In this document: in pieces, positions 10,252-22,600 of the stretch
How the letters are laid out: each line of letters opens with the position of its first letter
How positions within the stretch are numbered: the stretch's first letter is position 1
Assembly (NCBI GenBank): GCA_022225965.2
Contig: JAKJXP020000011.1
Coordinates: 496,001 to 560,000, forward strand
DNA length: 64,000 nt
Direction of reading: 5' to 3'
From: Diatrype stigma
Lineage: Eukaryota > Ascomycota > Sordariomycetes > Xylariales > Diatrypaceae
Made by a program: the position numbers and the translations under genes
Notes under the pieces: model-generated
Told to the model about the DNA's origin: nothing
The model's input: only the letters and a program-made list of their open reading frames with translations
Database searches by the model: none

Positions 10252-12123
10252 TCAAACGTCCTGGGGGCTCTGTTCACCTTCTGCCACATTGGAATTACCC
10301 TTCTGCTGCTGTTCCGGAATCATAAAAGGGAAGAGCAGGACATCCCTGATGCTGCAATTGTTCGTCAAGAACATGACTAGGCGGTCGACCCCGAGACCCC
10401 ACCCGGCAGTAGGGGGGAGAGCGTGCTCCATGGCGTTCAGGAAGGTCTCGTCGATCACCTGCGCCTCATCGTCGCCCTGAGTCTTCTGGCTCGCCTGTTC
10501 TTCGAAGCGCAGCCTCTGCTCGAAGGGCTGGTTCAGCTCGGTGTACGCGTTCGCGATCTCCTTCTTGCAGACGAAGGCCTCGAACCGCTCCGTTAGGCCG
10601 GGCTTGCTGCGGTGGTCCTTGGCTAGCGGGGACATGATCTTGGGATGCTCGATGATGAAGGTAGGATTGATGGCAGTCGACTCGATGAACTCGCCCGTGA
10701 GCCTATCGAGCATTCTCGCCGTAGTCTGGGGCTCGGGGCACGCCACGCCCACCTTATCCAAGACGCGCTTTAGGAATTGCCTGGTCCCGTCCGTGTGCAG
10801 TTGGTCGCCCGCTGGGAAGACCTCGCCCGTGGCAGCCTCTAGAGCGGGGATCATCTCGATCCTTCGCCAGGGTGCCCGCCAATTGACCGTATAGGTCTCG
10901 CCGTGTTGATTGGTAAAGGTGGTCGTGTATCCACCCGTCAAATGCTTGACGAGCCCCGACAAGAGCTCCTCGGTCCGCGTCATCAGGTCATTGAAGTCGG
11001 CGTAAGCTTCATAGAACTCGCAAATGGTGAACTCGGGGTTGTGGGTCAGGTCGGCCCCCTCATTCCGGAACAAACGACCAATCTCGTAGACCTTGTCAAA
11101 GCCGCCTACGATGAGCATCTTGAGTGGCAGCTCGGGGGCTATCCGTAGGAAGACATCCATGCTGTAGTCGTTGAGGTATGAAGTGAAAGGCTTGGCCGTG
11201 GCACCTCCGGCAATCATGTTTAGGATCGGTGTCTCGACCTCCTCAAAACCGGCATCGTCAAGATATCTCCTGATGTACTTGATAATCCTTGTTCTGGTGC
11301 GGAAGGTGTTGAAGACGTTGGGATTCATGATCAAGTCGAGGTAACGCTTGCGATAGCGCTGCTCCTGATCCTTGAAGCCATAGTACTCGTCGGGCAGCTG
11401 ATGTAAGCACGGTGCCAGGAGTATAACCTCGGTGGCGAAGATAGAGAGTTCACCGGCCTCCCCTGTCCCAATTCTCTTCTTCGGGCGTGTCCTCCCCGCA
11501 TAGCCGATAACGCCAATATGGTCGCCACGTCTGAGATGCTCATGCTGCTTCTCGAAAGGGGGCGCACCGTCCCTTACAGACTGGGCTTGACACAGGACCT
11601 GGACCTTAACGCCATTGTTCCCACGGATATCGTAAAAGAGTAGCCTGTTTCCAGATGCACGCTTCTTATATATTCTACCGGCAACGCTCAATATTCTGTT
11701 CCTAGCCTCCTCACCTGACCTAAGGTGACCGAAGTCACTCACGAGGTGGTTTAGATCGTAATCGCGGTCAAACTTATGAGGGTATGGATAGGGGTCGCCG
11801 GACTCAATGAGCCTCTTCACGACGCGGGAACGAATCTCGAAGTATTGCTATTTGCAGGCCGTTAGCTAAGGGCATATAATGAAGGAACGGACGGGACACG
11901 AGCAACTCACGTTGGAAGTCAGCTTCTCCTCGTTGATTTCAAATGTGGTAGGAGTCTGTGCGGAGGACCCGGCTGTAGTAGCGACGACCTTCTCCTGCTT
12001 CTTGGTATCTCGCTCCCGCTGCTTCTGTCTCCTCTTGAGCTCCGTCTTAGATATATTCTCACCAGTCACCGTATCTAAATGCAGGTTTGTTGTCTGCTCA
12101 CTTAGTGGTGGTTGATCTGGCAT
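10252..12123 (-). CDS. KRS1: Lysyl-tRNA synthetase, cytosolic
   Basis: Two exons: 11911-12123 and 10252-11847 (donor GTGAGT, acceptor AAATAG), 602 aa, close to yeast Krs1. The N-terminal extension (about residues 25-50) is lysine/arginine-rich, as in eukaryotic enzymes, where it helps bind tRNA. An OB-fold anticodon-binding domain follows (EARNRILSVAGRIYKKRASG, LLFYDIRG). The class II catalytic core has motif 1 (FRTRTRIIKYIRRYL), motif 2 (FRNEGADLTHNPEFT) and motif 3 (GWGLGVDRLVMFLTNN). It charges tRNA-Lys with lysine in two ATP-dependent steps. There is no mitochondrial presequence at this start; an alternative upstream start was not seen. Single, intact and clearly housekeeping. Confidence 0.97.
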
Positions 12124-12760
12124 TGTGTACCTCGTTCAAGCTCGTTTTTTCCTTTCCTGTTAAGTGTGGAAATGATGAGGGGCGGAAAATAAAGAATGCT
12201 TATTTATCATAGCTTGTCTGACTCACGTATGGCCGTTATTCGGGGTTGAGGGGAATTTGAGTCACCAAATGCAGATTGGTGAAGCGTATCACACATGCAC
12301 CTAAGCAATAAGCTTACACCTCTCGAATTCATCAAAGTTTTCAGGTAGTAATATTTATATAAATGATAACATGTCAAGCTATACCTTGTAAAGGTTTGTG
12401 TCATTCGACCCCGTTCGAAATACAGTCCCTATCACAGGCTCTTCAACGCCACTACTAATATTGATAATGAAACTTGATAAATCTAATCGATGTACCTACA
12501 TGGTATTCAAAGACCTCCGCGGCGCCATCAAACGTTATGGTATAGAAACCTATGCCAGAGTTTACCCCTTTATTTAGCGTCAAGAATATAGTGGATGTTC
12601 GAGGATTATAAGATCTTGAATGAACATCATGCGGGCACTTATCAAGAAGCATACATTAAAAGGGCCTCCTCTCGAATGATACCAATACTTGACTCGGTGC
12701 TGCTTGCTATAAACATCGAAACATCACCCAGATACTTGCATAAAGAATCTCCTAGAACTC
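12124..12760. other. Intergenic upstream of KRS1
   Basis: Presumed KRS1 promoter and 3' region of the small secreted protein gene. AT-rich, no coding signature. Confidence 0.4.
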
Positions 12761-13371
12761 TCAAACAACGTACAACCCGCCGACGTCCTTGCATTCCTTT
12801 GGCAAATCAGTGCCAGTTTGGACGTAGACCTGACGCCGGTTAGTCCCTCATAGGTTTGCACGACACCAACGGGGCAATCAACTTACAATCACCTCATCTT
12901 GACTCTGGCATGCCAAAAAGTCCTTCTCTATTCCGAAGCCGTCGTCGCTTTGATCGGCAATGAGCCTGCCGTCTTCTTCGACAGTCCAGAAATCCCATCC
13001 GCTGGTGGCGGGTCCAAACCGCATGGGCCGATACGAAGGATAAGGCTCCGACCCGAACTGGATGAATTGGGCCACGAGTCCGTCGTGACTGAACAAGTTG
13101 CCATTTTCCAGCGTGAACTCCTCAGCCTCATCCTCGGAGACAAAGATAGCGAATCTATCGCCTATTATAGATAAAACATTAGTTGGGGTGTTGGTTAATG
13201 ATGAGTGATTCCTTCAAATTGAGTAAAATCAGATTTCAAAAGTAATGACGTACTATCATCGAAAGGTATATAGGACAAGAACTTCCCGCCGTCGTAATCG
13301 GCTCGGATCTTCACGGCCAATACCTGTGAGGTAAAGGCCATGGTAGCAACGATCTTCGAAAGGAAACCCAT
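12761..13371 (-). CDS. Small secreted protein, unknown function
   Basis: Three exons read from the sequence: 13254-13371, 12887-13161 and 12761-12829. Donors are GTACGT and GTAAGT; acceptors are AATAG and GTCAG. The product is 153 aa. It begins with a signal peptide (MGFLSKIVATMAFTSQVLA, about residues 1-19). The mature part has short beta-strand-like blocks: KFLSYIPFDD, RFAIFVSEDEAEEFTLENG, PMRFGPATSGWDFWTVEEDG, then a Cys (FLACQSQDE). The last exon adds VYVQTGTDLPKECKDVGG, supplying a second Cys that could pair with the first. All exons keep frame and both introns are short, which supports a real gene. I recognise no family with certainty; the layout loosely resembles small fungal cell-wall/effector proteins with two conserved cysteines. 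Confidence 0.78.
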
Positions 13372-15034
13372 TGTCTGAGCTGGAAGTGTGCAGTCGAAAG
13401 AGACTATTGAAGTAGTTGAAATACAATGGAAGGATGTTCAGTTGCTCCCAATTGATGGTCCTTCTCTAGAGCTGTCGGGTGGGATCACCGTCGTATATAT
13501 ACACATCTAGCTAAATGGCCAAGATATCTCGTATAGCACATGAAGGTACAGTAATCCAGGGCTGTCCTGTTAGCCTGCCCAGAGCTCCTGGCATTGAATC
13601 GGCCATTAGAAGTTCAAATGGTTGTGCAACTTCCAGATCAAGGAATCTTGGCGACGGCCATGTCCGTCACTGTGCCCCCGTGGCGCTTTGTGAGATACTA
13701 ATACCGTCTTAGCCCTACGAGCCTACAGACTTGGCAAATGTAGAACCATTGACCTGCCAGGTGAATAGGGAAATACTGATTATGCAATAGTTGTGGCGTA
13801 TCTCAAGACTGGGAAAGAACACATGCAGTGTAACTATAATGTATGGAATATATCGAGATTTCCATCACTGAATGCACATTAGTAATCGGACGAACAACTG
13901 ACCTTCCCGTTGAAGAAGCACGAAGTCCTTAAGGGAATAGTTTGCGAAGAGGTAACACTCTGGAAAGTTGATATCCACTTAATCCCCTGACGAAAGCCAT
14001 TTACTCACTATCACGTTATTTGAATAATCTATCACTTGTTTATTCCTGGTCCAGGACGTCAACTCTTGAGTCTACTACCCTGGATATGAAAGGGGTAAAG
14101 CCAAGTCAGACTTCTACTTTTAGTTTATTGGAAGTATGCATAACTATGAAGTTCAACCACTGATTTGGGTTCATACCACTAGCCTTATTGGGTTTCCGAG
14201 GTGGCCTATGGACTGCTTGGGGAAGATATAACAATACGTCGACAAGTCAAGGTGCGATCTCAGCACATCCATTTACTACCTTAGTCTTGCTATTTCCCTG
14301 GCATCCGTTAGTATCTTATAATCCGTTGTTAGTAACCATCCGCTTGGCCGCCCTAGGACCTTATTTTGTTAAAGAAGGCCTGGAGTTCTCTGCAATCCTA
14401 TTAATTCTCTCACAGATCGGGTTGCCTGTCGAGGGAGATATCTCGTGAAATATAGAATGGGGAGCCTCAGGTGAGTTTCTATCGATGAAGGCCGTTGTCG
14501 ATTGATATGGGTTTGGCCGAGCCCAAACACCATAAACTTCAACTTTGCTTAAGCGAACGAGTGGATGGAAGACAAATATCATGGTATATTCCGAGTATTA
14601 TAATGAAAGGACCACACAATTTCCTAATTCATGATTTTTACAGGTTTCTTGAGGCATGGAAGGACAGAACGACATTCGTACTTGCCCCTGAGTGTACAGA
14701 AATGAATAACCCCTCTTGATGCGTTACGTGCTACGATACTATAGACATCCAAGCCCCTGTAATGTTTTAGCCGCATGATCTTCTATATATCAGACAGCTT
14801 CTTTTGTATATGGAACCCTACGTGTTATGACAAGTTATATCGACGAGTTAACAAAGATAGGAATCATAATGTTACAAGACATGGACTTATCATCTATATA
14901 GATGGAGGTTGCACTACTCAAGTGAAGCGTGATGGTCGCAATCCTTTTGATTTTTGCCGCATTATTCTACCGTCTGTATTTTGTGAGGAGTGGAGGGCTG
15001 CCTAATAGTTGCCATCCCAGGTTGATAACCTTGA
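13372..15034. other. Gene-poor spacer
   Basis: No intact gene supported. The open frames around 14188-14720 overlap on both strands and show no family motif. The 5' part of the GH43 remnant that follows could have decayed here, but I cannot align it. Confidence 0.35.
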
Positions 15035-15502
15035 GCGTCCAGCCTGGACATCGGCACCTGAACGGACGTGGGCGCGGTCGTGCAGTTGTCCGCCGGCAGC
15101 CCGTCCAACGCCATCGGCCCGAGCGTCATTGGCGCGGGCGGCACGCACCTGCTCACGTTCAGCAGATTCTAGGACTTCTACCAGGTGGCGCTGGCGGACC
15201 CGCCCACGGCGGCAGCCAGCGGGGGCCCGTACCAGGTCGCCTTCGACCCCGCGACCACCGCGGAGGAGGGCGCCGCGCTCTTCTACAGCTCTTTTACAGT
15301 AAGAGCCAGGACCAGGACCAGCCGCCGGCCGGCGGGGAGTACAATATCCTGGTCTGCCAGTCTGGCTCGGCCACCGGCGGTTTCGTCGACGCCGACGGTG
15401 CGGACTGCACCATCGGCGGCGGCACCGTTGTTTTCGAGTCCCACGACAATGTCTACGGTCCTGGGCGGCTAGGGGGTGCACGACGACCCTACCCACGGAC
15501 CT
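15035..15502 (+). pseudogene. Broken GH43 endo-1,5-alpha-L-arabinanase
   Basis: Fragments of a GH43 arabinanase read through three in-frame stops and two frame changes. Frame 1 holds SLDIGT(stop)TDVGAVVQL, then [19 protein letters not shown](stop)[13 protein letters not shown] and [10 protein letters not shown]. After a frame change near 15290 comes [18 protein letters not shown] and [19 protein letters not shown]. After a second one near 15467 comes a TAG, then [10 protein letters not shown]. Stops are at 15059-15061 (TGA), 15170-15172 (TAG) and 15470-15472 (TAG). The first two sit where the family has Trp (SWTDxG and SFW), so TGG changed by G to A; the third sits at a Gln (CAG to TAG). All three match RIP-type transitions. 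The N-terminal half of the propeller, with the catalytic base Asp, is absent. GC-rich islands in low-GC surroundings fit an old exon. Confidence 0.82.
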
Positions 15503-18500
15503 GTAAGCCTTTTCCGCGGTTACTCAACGACGAGCCCGCTGTGACATCATCTTCTGAAGTAACCGAGTCTATGTCCCATGCTCGTTGTCGAAGGCGAGGC
15601 ATCTGCAACCGTTCTGGCCATGAAGACTATGTCAAATTTTCAGTATAGTGGCCCCCAGTCTTACCAATGAATATTTAGGTCTTTGATTGTGAGAACCAGT
15701 TAGAACCTTTTCGACGAAGTAGTACGAATATAAGAGCAAAATAGCACCAAACATCCTACTGCTAAACGAGAGTAGCAAGAGTTTGATGACCTTTGGCCGC
15801 TACTTTGTACGACGGCTGCGTATAATCACGCAAGAGACGTTTACTGGAAGATTTGGCCTGGAGTTGAAATAGTTCGGGAACCAGTCCATATCACAATTAT
15901 GATGCTCCTTGCGCCAGTTCATAAGATTGACATGTATCAAAGGTACAAAGTATGGTAGAGTACATTTCGCATTATAAGCATGGGCGTTATCAAACAATCC
16001 TTATTAGACCTCGGATTCAACGAGTATCACGATCAATTAGCAGCCGGACGCCACTGTGAGTGCTAGAAAGGCAAGCCAATAGAGAGAACTGTGGGCGTCC
16101 ACGATCGATCTCGGCTGCACGGGGAATCCCGTCATGCGCCGCTGGCCGTGTTGCTCCCGAGCACCCCAGAATTTCGGTTTTCGGGTGCGTATCGACGGGC
16201 CTGTCGCATTGCGAACCGAACTCCGCGGAGAATATGCGATGCCGCAGTAGCGAGATGTAACGGGCCCCGGGGATCAATCTTGCAGCAAACGACAGCAAGG
16301 GGCGGGGGCGCATCTCACGTGGCCACCGGGGCCCATCGTGGCCGGGCGAGGTAAAAAGCAAGCAAGTTTATAGATAAAAATTAATAAAAAAGAAACAAAA
16401 CTGCTCGATTTGCGTATTCGCAGCAGCTGAGCGGCCGAGGGCCCCTCTGGCAGGCCGCGTTCTAACGGCTTTGAGGATGTCCGGCAACCGGCGGATGTCT
16501 TCATTTGGTAACGAATGCCGTGCGACGGGGTCGTCTGCAGGTCGCGATCTTTGAGACCCAAGTGGGGAGGAGATCGAGACGAGACGTCCTGGCTACAGTA
16601 TGTACCTAGTCAAGAAGTCTTGGCCTCCAAGCCGGGATATAGTTACACTCCCTACAAGCACCGTAGTACTAGAAAGGGACCACATCACAGATATGGCGAT
16701 GACTGCCAACGCCTGGAAGAGTGGGAGTCACGATAAGTATTTGGATTCGCCCTCAATGACAAGCGGCTATACGGACCACGACTGGGCACTGCAGAGGAAG
16801 CCACGGCCTGCCAAGGATATGTAAGCTCTGGACACATCCAGCGGGAATAAGATTTCCAGGCGGCAAGGTGTTCCGCACGGAAAGACACATTGCAACCCTG
16901 GCCTCAAGCTCGTAGTCGAGTTATTGGGAATGATTGGCTGGTCCGAACAGAAGTCATGTCCTATATAGGCTTTGGTGGTTTAATGTCTAGCCGTGTAGTA
17001 GTTGGAGAAGACCATGATTCTAAGGTGATATGGACTGAATGGACTATGAAGCGGAGATGAGGTTTACCTGACCAGAAGCTCAGCACCCTGGCTCGCCTGG
17101 CTTTAATCTCGATGGGCCATTGCCTCAGCGATTTCGCAGCACGGTGATTGTCAAGGTAGTTGCAATTCGAGTTCGGCCTTGTGCCTCTTGTTCTAGCCGA
17201 ATATTCTAGTTGAACACTCAGCATTCATCAAAGGCAAGCACGCCAAGCTTGGCAAGATAGTGCTGGCCTTGCAGGTTCAAGTTGTCAGGTTGCCGGGCGG
17301 GTGGATGGTCTAGGGTTGTGTAATTGGCTCCAGAAGACAAACAGTAAGAACAATTGCACGATGTAACGGCGGCTCGCGGATGCTTGACCCTTGCCGTTAG
17401 TGGGATCGTCTCGACATACCCGACATACCCAACACACCACTCGACATACACAGTCAAGGCCTATCCGAAAGAGGGTTGCAGCGGGTATAGCAGCGACCGT
17501 TAATCATCTGGGATAGAGTTAGTGCTGTCGTAAGTACAGGCGAGAAATACAGGGAAGAAGTGGTATGAAAGCGCGGCTACAAATGATCTACTTTGCAGCC
17601 TGTTTTCCAAATCCCGGCTGGCAGACCGAAGGAAAGAACAATGTCGAGAGCAGGAATAGCTATCAATATCATCGGAGATCAGCACCAGGAAAGAAGAAAC
17701 GAAATTGCGGCCACGGTCCAGGTGAGGTGGGAACGGGAGTTGAATCCAGTATGTACATAGTAGGTAATACTAGAGTTATAACGAGTATGTAAGAATGGTT
17801 GCCTGTATGAAGAATAGGAGATGAAAATGCTCCGACGATGAGCCCGAGCTTTGGAGTTTCAATGTTACTACTGAGTTCGCTAGTAGGTACAAGTAGGTAC
17901 CTAGTAGAGCGTCTTGGCACGCCTGGCGGGCAGCGGGCAGCGGGCAGCGAGCGCCCTGGCGTCCTGGTCTGCTGATGTTGGACCCGCCCAGCCAGCCTAG
18001 GCGCCTAGGTCGTACCTATAGCTTCAAGGTCGTGCAAGTACCTTCAAGGGTAGCTCTAGCGTAGCAGCGAGTGAGCAGGTGCCAAGTCTCCAATTCGTGA
18101 GGGGAAGAAGCTCCATCCAAAGCAACGTCTCCCTCGAGGAGTAACATGAACAACTTCCAAGGTTCCAAGTTTGCAGCTGCGAGATAGTACTGCCTATAGG
18201 TACCTACTGCCACCTACCTACATGCCTACATACCTACATACCTCCCTACTAGGTCGTATGCAGAAGTCGTTCATACGGCTGGGCTGCTGCAAGGCTCGTG
18301 CCACCTGCACTCACATAGTACTGGAATTGGCGCTGGCTGTCGTCAATGCACTCACTGCATTCTGCAGACGCATGATTACCTAGTACAAACTGAGGTATCG
18401 AGATCTGCCTTAATTGATGTGTAGGCCGCATCGGGAGGCCATATCTTAGGCAATGGGAAGCAATTTACAAGATCCCGGATTCTACCCCCATCCCCTCCAA

Positions 18501-19344
18501 ACCCCTCACCCCTGGAGCCTTGGGGGACCCTGGCTGGAGCGCTGGAACCCTGGAGCGGAGCCATTGATAGGCGCAGCTAATGCCTTCGGTACCCAGCTGC
18601 AGGTGTATGTATGTACATAAGTACATATAAGGAGCCGTATAAGTGGGCTAGCTCAGGATTACTCAGGGCGGGTCGTGGTAGGCGCTTGTACTGGTACTTT
18701 TGCAGATCAATCTTCATTACCTGACTTACACCCCTGACTTACAACAAGGGTAGCTTCGGCAGAGCGGTCCAGGAGCACATTCAAACTACCACCTCACCTT
18801 ACCATGTACAAACAACAATACATGTGCCAGGTGTACATGTAGGTAGGCAAGCAACCAAGTCCTTACGAGGCTGCTTGATACCTAGATATGATTTGCCTCT
18901 GAGATGGCGGATGGTACCGGTAGGTTTGCTCTTGGCTGTTGGTTACTGTTGGCTGAAGCTCGTCCCGTCGTTACACTCTCTTTAAGTGCATGATATGATG
19001 CCTCCTCTACCACAGTAGTTGCCAGTGGGACTTAGATAGACAGTCAATATTCCGACCGATCTATCATCTCGTTGGCGTGGACCATGTCCGTGAGCGAGGC
19101 ATGCGGTAACTACCTATGTAGATAACTGGCCTGGGCTGCACTCCGCATGCAATCTCCCGGTCAATTCAGTCCCAGATGATGACTAAAAGTACTGGATGTA
19201 ACTGCAAATAGACAGTGGAGCTATCGTATTCGTCCTGGGTATACCCTCTTACTCTTAGCAACACTTAATTACTACTTTGCCCTATCTCTCCCATGTATAT
19301 GACATGACATGCATAGCTTTGGCTGTGATGGTGCCTGTTAGTTA
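15503..19344. other. Gene-free spacer with short repeats
   Basis: About 3.8 kb with no supported gene. It holds short degenerate repeats of the TACCTACCTAGGTA type (17880-18260), common in Sordariomycete intergenic DNA, and a threefold GGGCAGC-like tandem at about 17930-17955. Overlapping open frames on both strands at 16017-16561 were judged chance. Confidence 0.4.
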
Positions 19345-19349
19345 AGCCG

Positions 19350-19676
19350 TATTATACGGGGGTATTCCGGACCAATAATAACTGCAGTTATTACCAACTG
19401 CAGGATGTATTGGAATGCATTTCGTCCTTTGCTGCAGGAAATATTGGAATGCATTCCTGTTTAATATAGCCATTAAGGTTATAATAACGGAAGCCGCAGA
19501 AGTTAAAAATAAAGGATACGTATTAATACGTATTTGCAAATTGCTATATATAAATATTCCGTTAAATTCCCTTTAACGTTTCTTAGATCTTAGCTTTTTA
19601 ATACGTTCCTTAAGACCATATAAAATTATAAGTTAATTTGTTTTATACGTTTTAAGCCTTATAAGCCCTTATTATA
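19350..19676 (+). repeat. 5' LTR (327 bp)
   Basis: Starts TATTATACGG and ends CTTATTATA. The expected TG...CA ends appear as TA...TA, consistent with RIP. Its first ~125 bp keep more C and G than the 3' copy; its last ~200 bp are more mutated than the 3' copy. Confidence 0.92.
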
Positions 19677-22600
19677 ATATAATTTTATACCTTTTTTAAG
19701 ATATATACATTTATATTTCCATTAATATAAATTATAATACCTTAAACCCTAAACGTTACGTTTTTAGTAAAACTTGGTATTTTATTTACCGTTAAAGATA
19801 TAATTATCTTTATAATAACCCTTTAATTTAAAGATCCTATTATTAATTAATTAAAAAATAAGGCAAGCATTTTCATTATTAAGAATTAAAAGACCTAATT
19901 ATCCGTAACTACTAAAAAGAAAATCCCATTTATTTAATTATTTAAATAAGTCTTTAATTTTATTTTATATTTTGCTAGCAATAAGGTCGCATTTAAGGAA
20001 TCCTATCCTTAAATCTCTGTATTTCCTAAGATTTAAGCAGAAACCCTTAATACCAAATCCGAAGATTTTAAGAAAGAGTACGAATCCAAAAAAAAAAAAC
20101 GAAAAAAAAAGAAAAAAACGAAAATAATTCTGAAATAAAGGAAGTTCTTATTTATTTACCTTAAGAAATATATTTATTCGATGCCGACCCTATAATTATT
20201 CGAAAGCCGGCTATAAATAACTAGCTATAAGCTAATCCTAATATTTTCTTAAGTATTACAAACAAATTTCAAATATTCCAGGACCTTAATACGAGCCATT
20301 ATACGTTTTTTACGAACCAAATATAAAACTAATAAAAAATTCCATTATTAAACGTATTTTTTCCTTTTTTTATTATTTCTTATTTTTTAAATCATTTCTT
20401 TTAATAAGAACTTATTTTAAAATTAATCGATAAATTAAGATTATTACATAAAAAAAAACCTTCTTTTATTAAATTCCTAATTAAACTTATTATTTTTATT
20501 TAATCCATAATGCCCGTTATATTTATTCTTTTTATAAATAATACGGCGCTTATTTTATATAAGCTACTTATTTATAATATAATTATAAACGAATCCGGAA
20601 ACGAACTTTTAATATCTTAAATTAATATTCGCAATTTTCCGAAATAACTAATTACTTTATATTACGATATCGGCCAAATTTATTATAATTTCGTTACGTT
20701 TATTTAATAAATTAAGAACCGCAATTAATTTATTACCAAAAATATCGAAAAATAATATAATATTATAATAAAAAATTATCGCTGGATTTTTTAATTTTAC
20801 CGTAAAGGTTATTATATTATCGAAAAACAAATCGTTAAATTCCAAAATAAAATAATTAAAGCCAGCTATTAGTTCTTTTAAAAGATTTAGGAAACTATCG
20901 CCAAATTCGTTCGAAATAACGAAATTCGTTAATAAGCCATTACGCGTTTCGAATAAATCGCCGATAATTATTATTAAGCATTATTGGAAATCGAAAAACG
21001 CATATTTGAAACCCAAGCGTTTAAATCGAACGTAAACGAATAGGTAATTTAAAAAACAGTTAAATTAATAACTTTTTTGCCCGAAAATATTTCGATCCGG
21101 CCAATATTAATTAACAAATATGCCGATAAATCGAAAAATTTCGGTTTTATATTTAAAATGCATTAATATAGTTTTAACGACAATTTAAATTTAATTTTTA
21201 CGCCGTTATTAATATAAATTCTGTTTTATAATAAATTAAATAACGTATTGCGATACGTTTATTTTTTAATCGTTTCGTTAATTAATTCTTTTCGTTTCGA
21301 ACCTTTAGCATTTTAGGAATTAAAGCTTTTATATTAAAATATTTTAGCTTTAAAGCCAAAATTAGGAATTTTTTTATTAATAAAGCATTTTAAATAACTT
21401 AGGCCAAAAGAACGGCATAAAATGCTCGATAATAATTCGATACGTCGAGGAAATTATTTTTTATGTTTGGCAAAAACGGATTCGAAAAAATATTATCGCC
21501 GCTTTTTCGGAATTTAGGCGCATTAAGCGACTTAAACTTTAACCTTAATAATAATAATAAATTAAACGATTAAAAAAAATTATCGCCGCCGCCGCTTAAA
21601 AAAGGATTTTTCCGAAGGTTTTTACGACGACCCCCGAATAAGCTTAAGTTAGGAAAATAATAAAATAAACTTATTTTAGCCTTAAAAAAATTCGGTCGTT
21701 TCGTTTCCGTTATAATTAATTCGATTTAACTTAATAAGCTTTAAATTTATAATAAAAAAGATTTATTTAAGTTTAAACCTTAATGAATTAAAATGGAATT
21801 ATATTTTAAAACATACGCGCAAAGTGTTTTTTAAAATTATTATTATATTAATTAAATTAAATCATTACTTATAAATAAAGCTTAAATTTGGCATTAATAG
21901 CGTTTTAATTAAATTAAACGAATAAAATTAACGAACCGTTAAAATGGTTACGTTATAGCTATTACGGAACGGTTTAAAAACCTTTTAAAAAAATATCGAA
22001 ACGTTAAGAAAATAAAAAGTTTTATATATTAAAGGAATACGATTTAATATTTTACCGAATTTTTCGATTTTAACGAAATAATTTAATGATTTGGAATTAT
22101 ATTTTAAAATTACATTTTTTAAACCTTACTTAACGAAATTATCCGTTTAATATATTTAAGGCAAAATGCAATGCTTAATTCGGACGAAGATTTTTTCGCC
22201 GTTATTTAGGAAGCAGGACAAATTTACGAAAATATATTATTCAATTTAGGTATTTCGTTGGAAAAAGAAAGACCCGATTCGATTTCGGAACATTCGAAAT
22301 CGGGCCAAAACCATTAAGGCAAGGAAATTCATTTCATTTCCGGCCAAAGTCGATTTTTAAAAAGCCAGCTTAAGGACCGATAAAAATTAAAAGCAAAGCC
22401 TAAATTCGACCTTAAAAATAAAAAATGACTTAATATTATAGCCGTATTAAAAGGTATCGAATAAAGAAATATCGATTAACGTAAAAAATAAGGTTTCGTA
22501 TTAAAAATATGGTCGCGATAATTATTACATTTTCGCTTATTTTGCAAAAAGAAATATTAAAGGCAAAGATTTATTTAATTTATCGAAAAAAAAATTTTAT

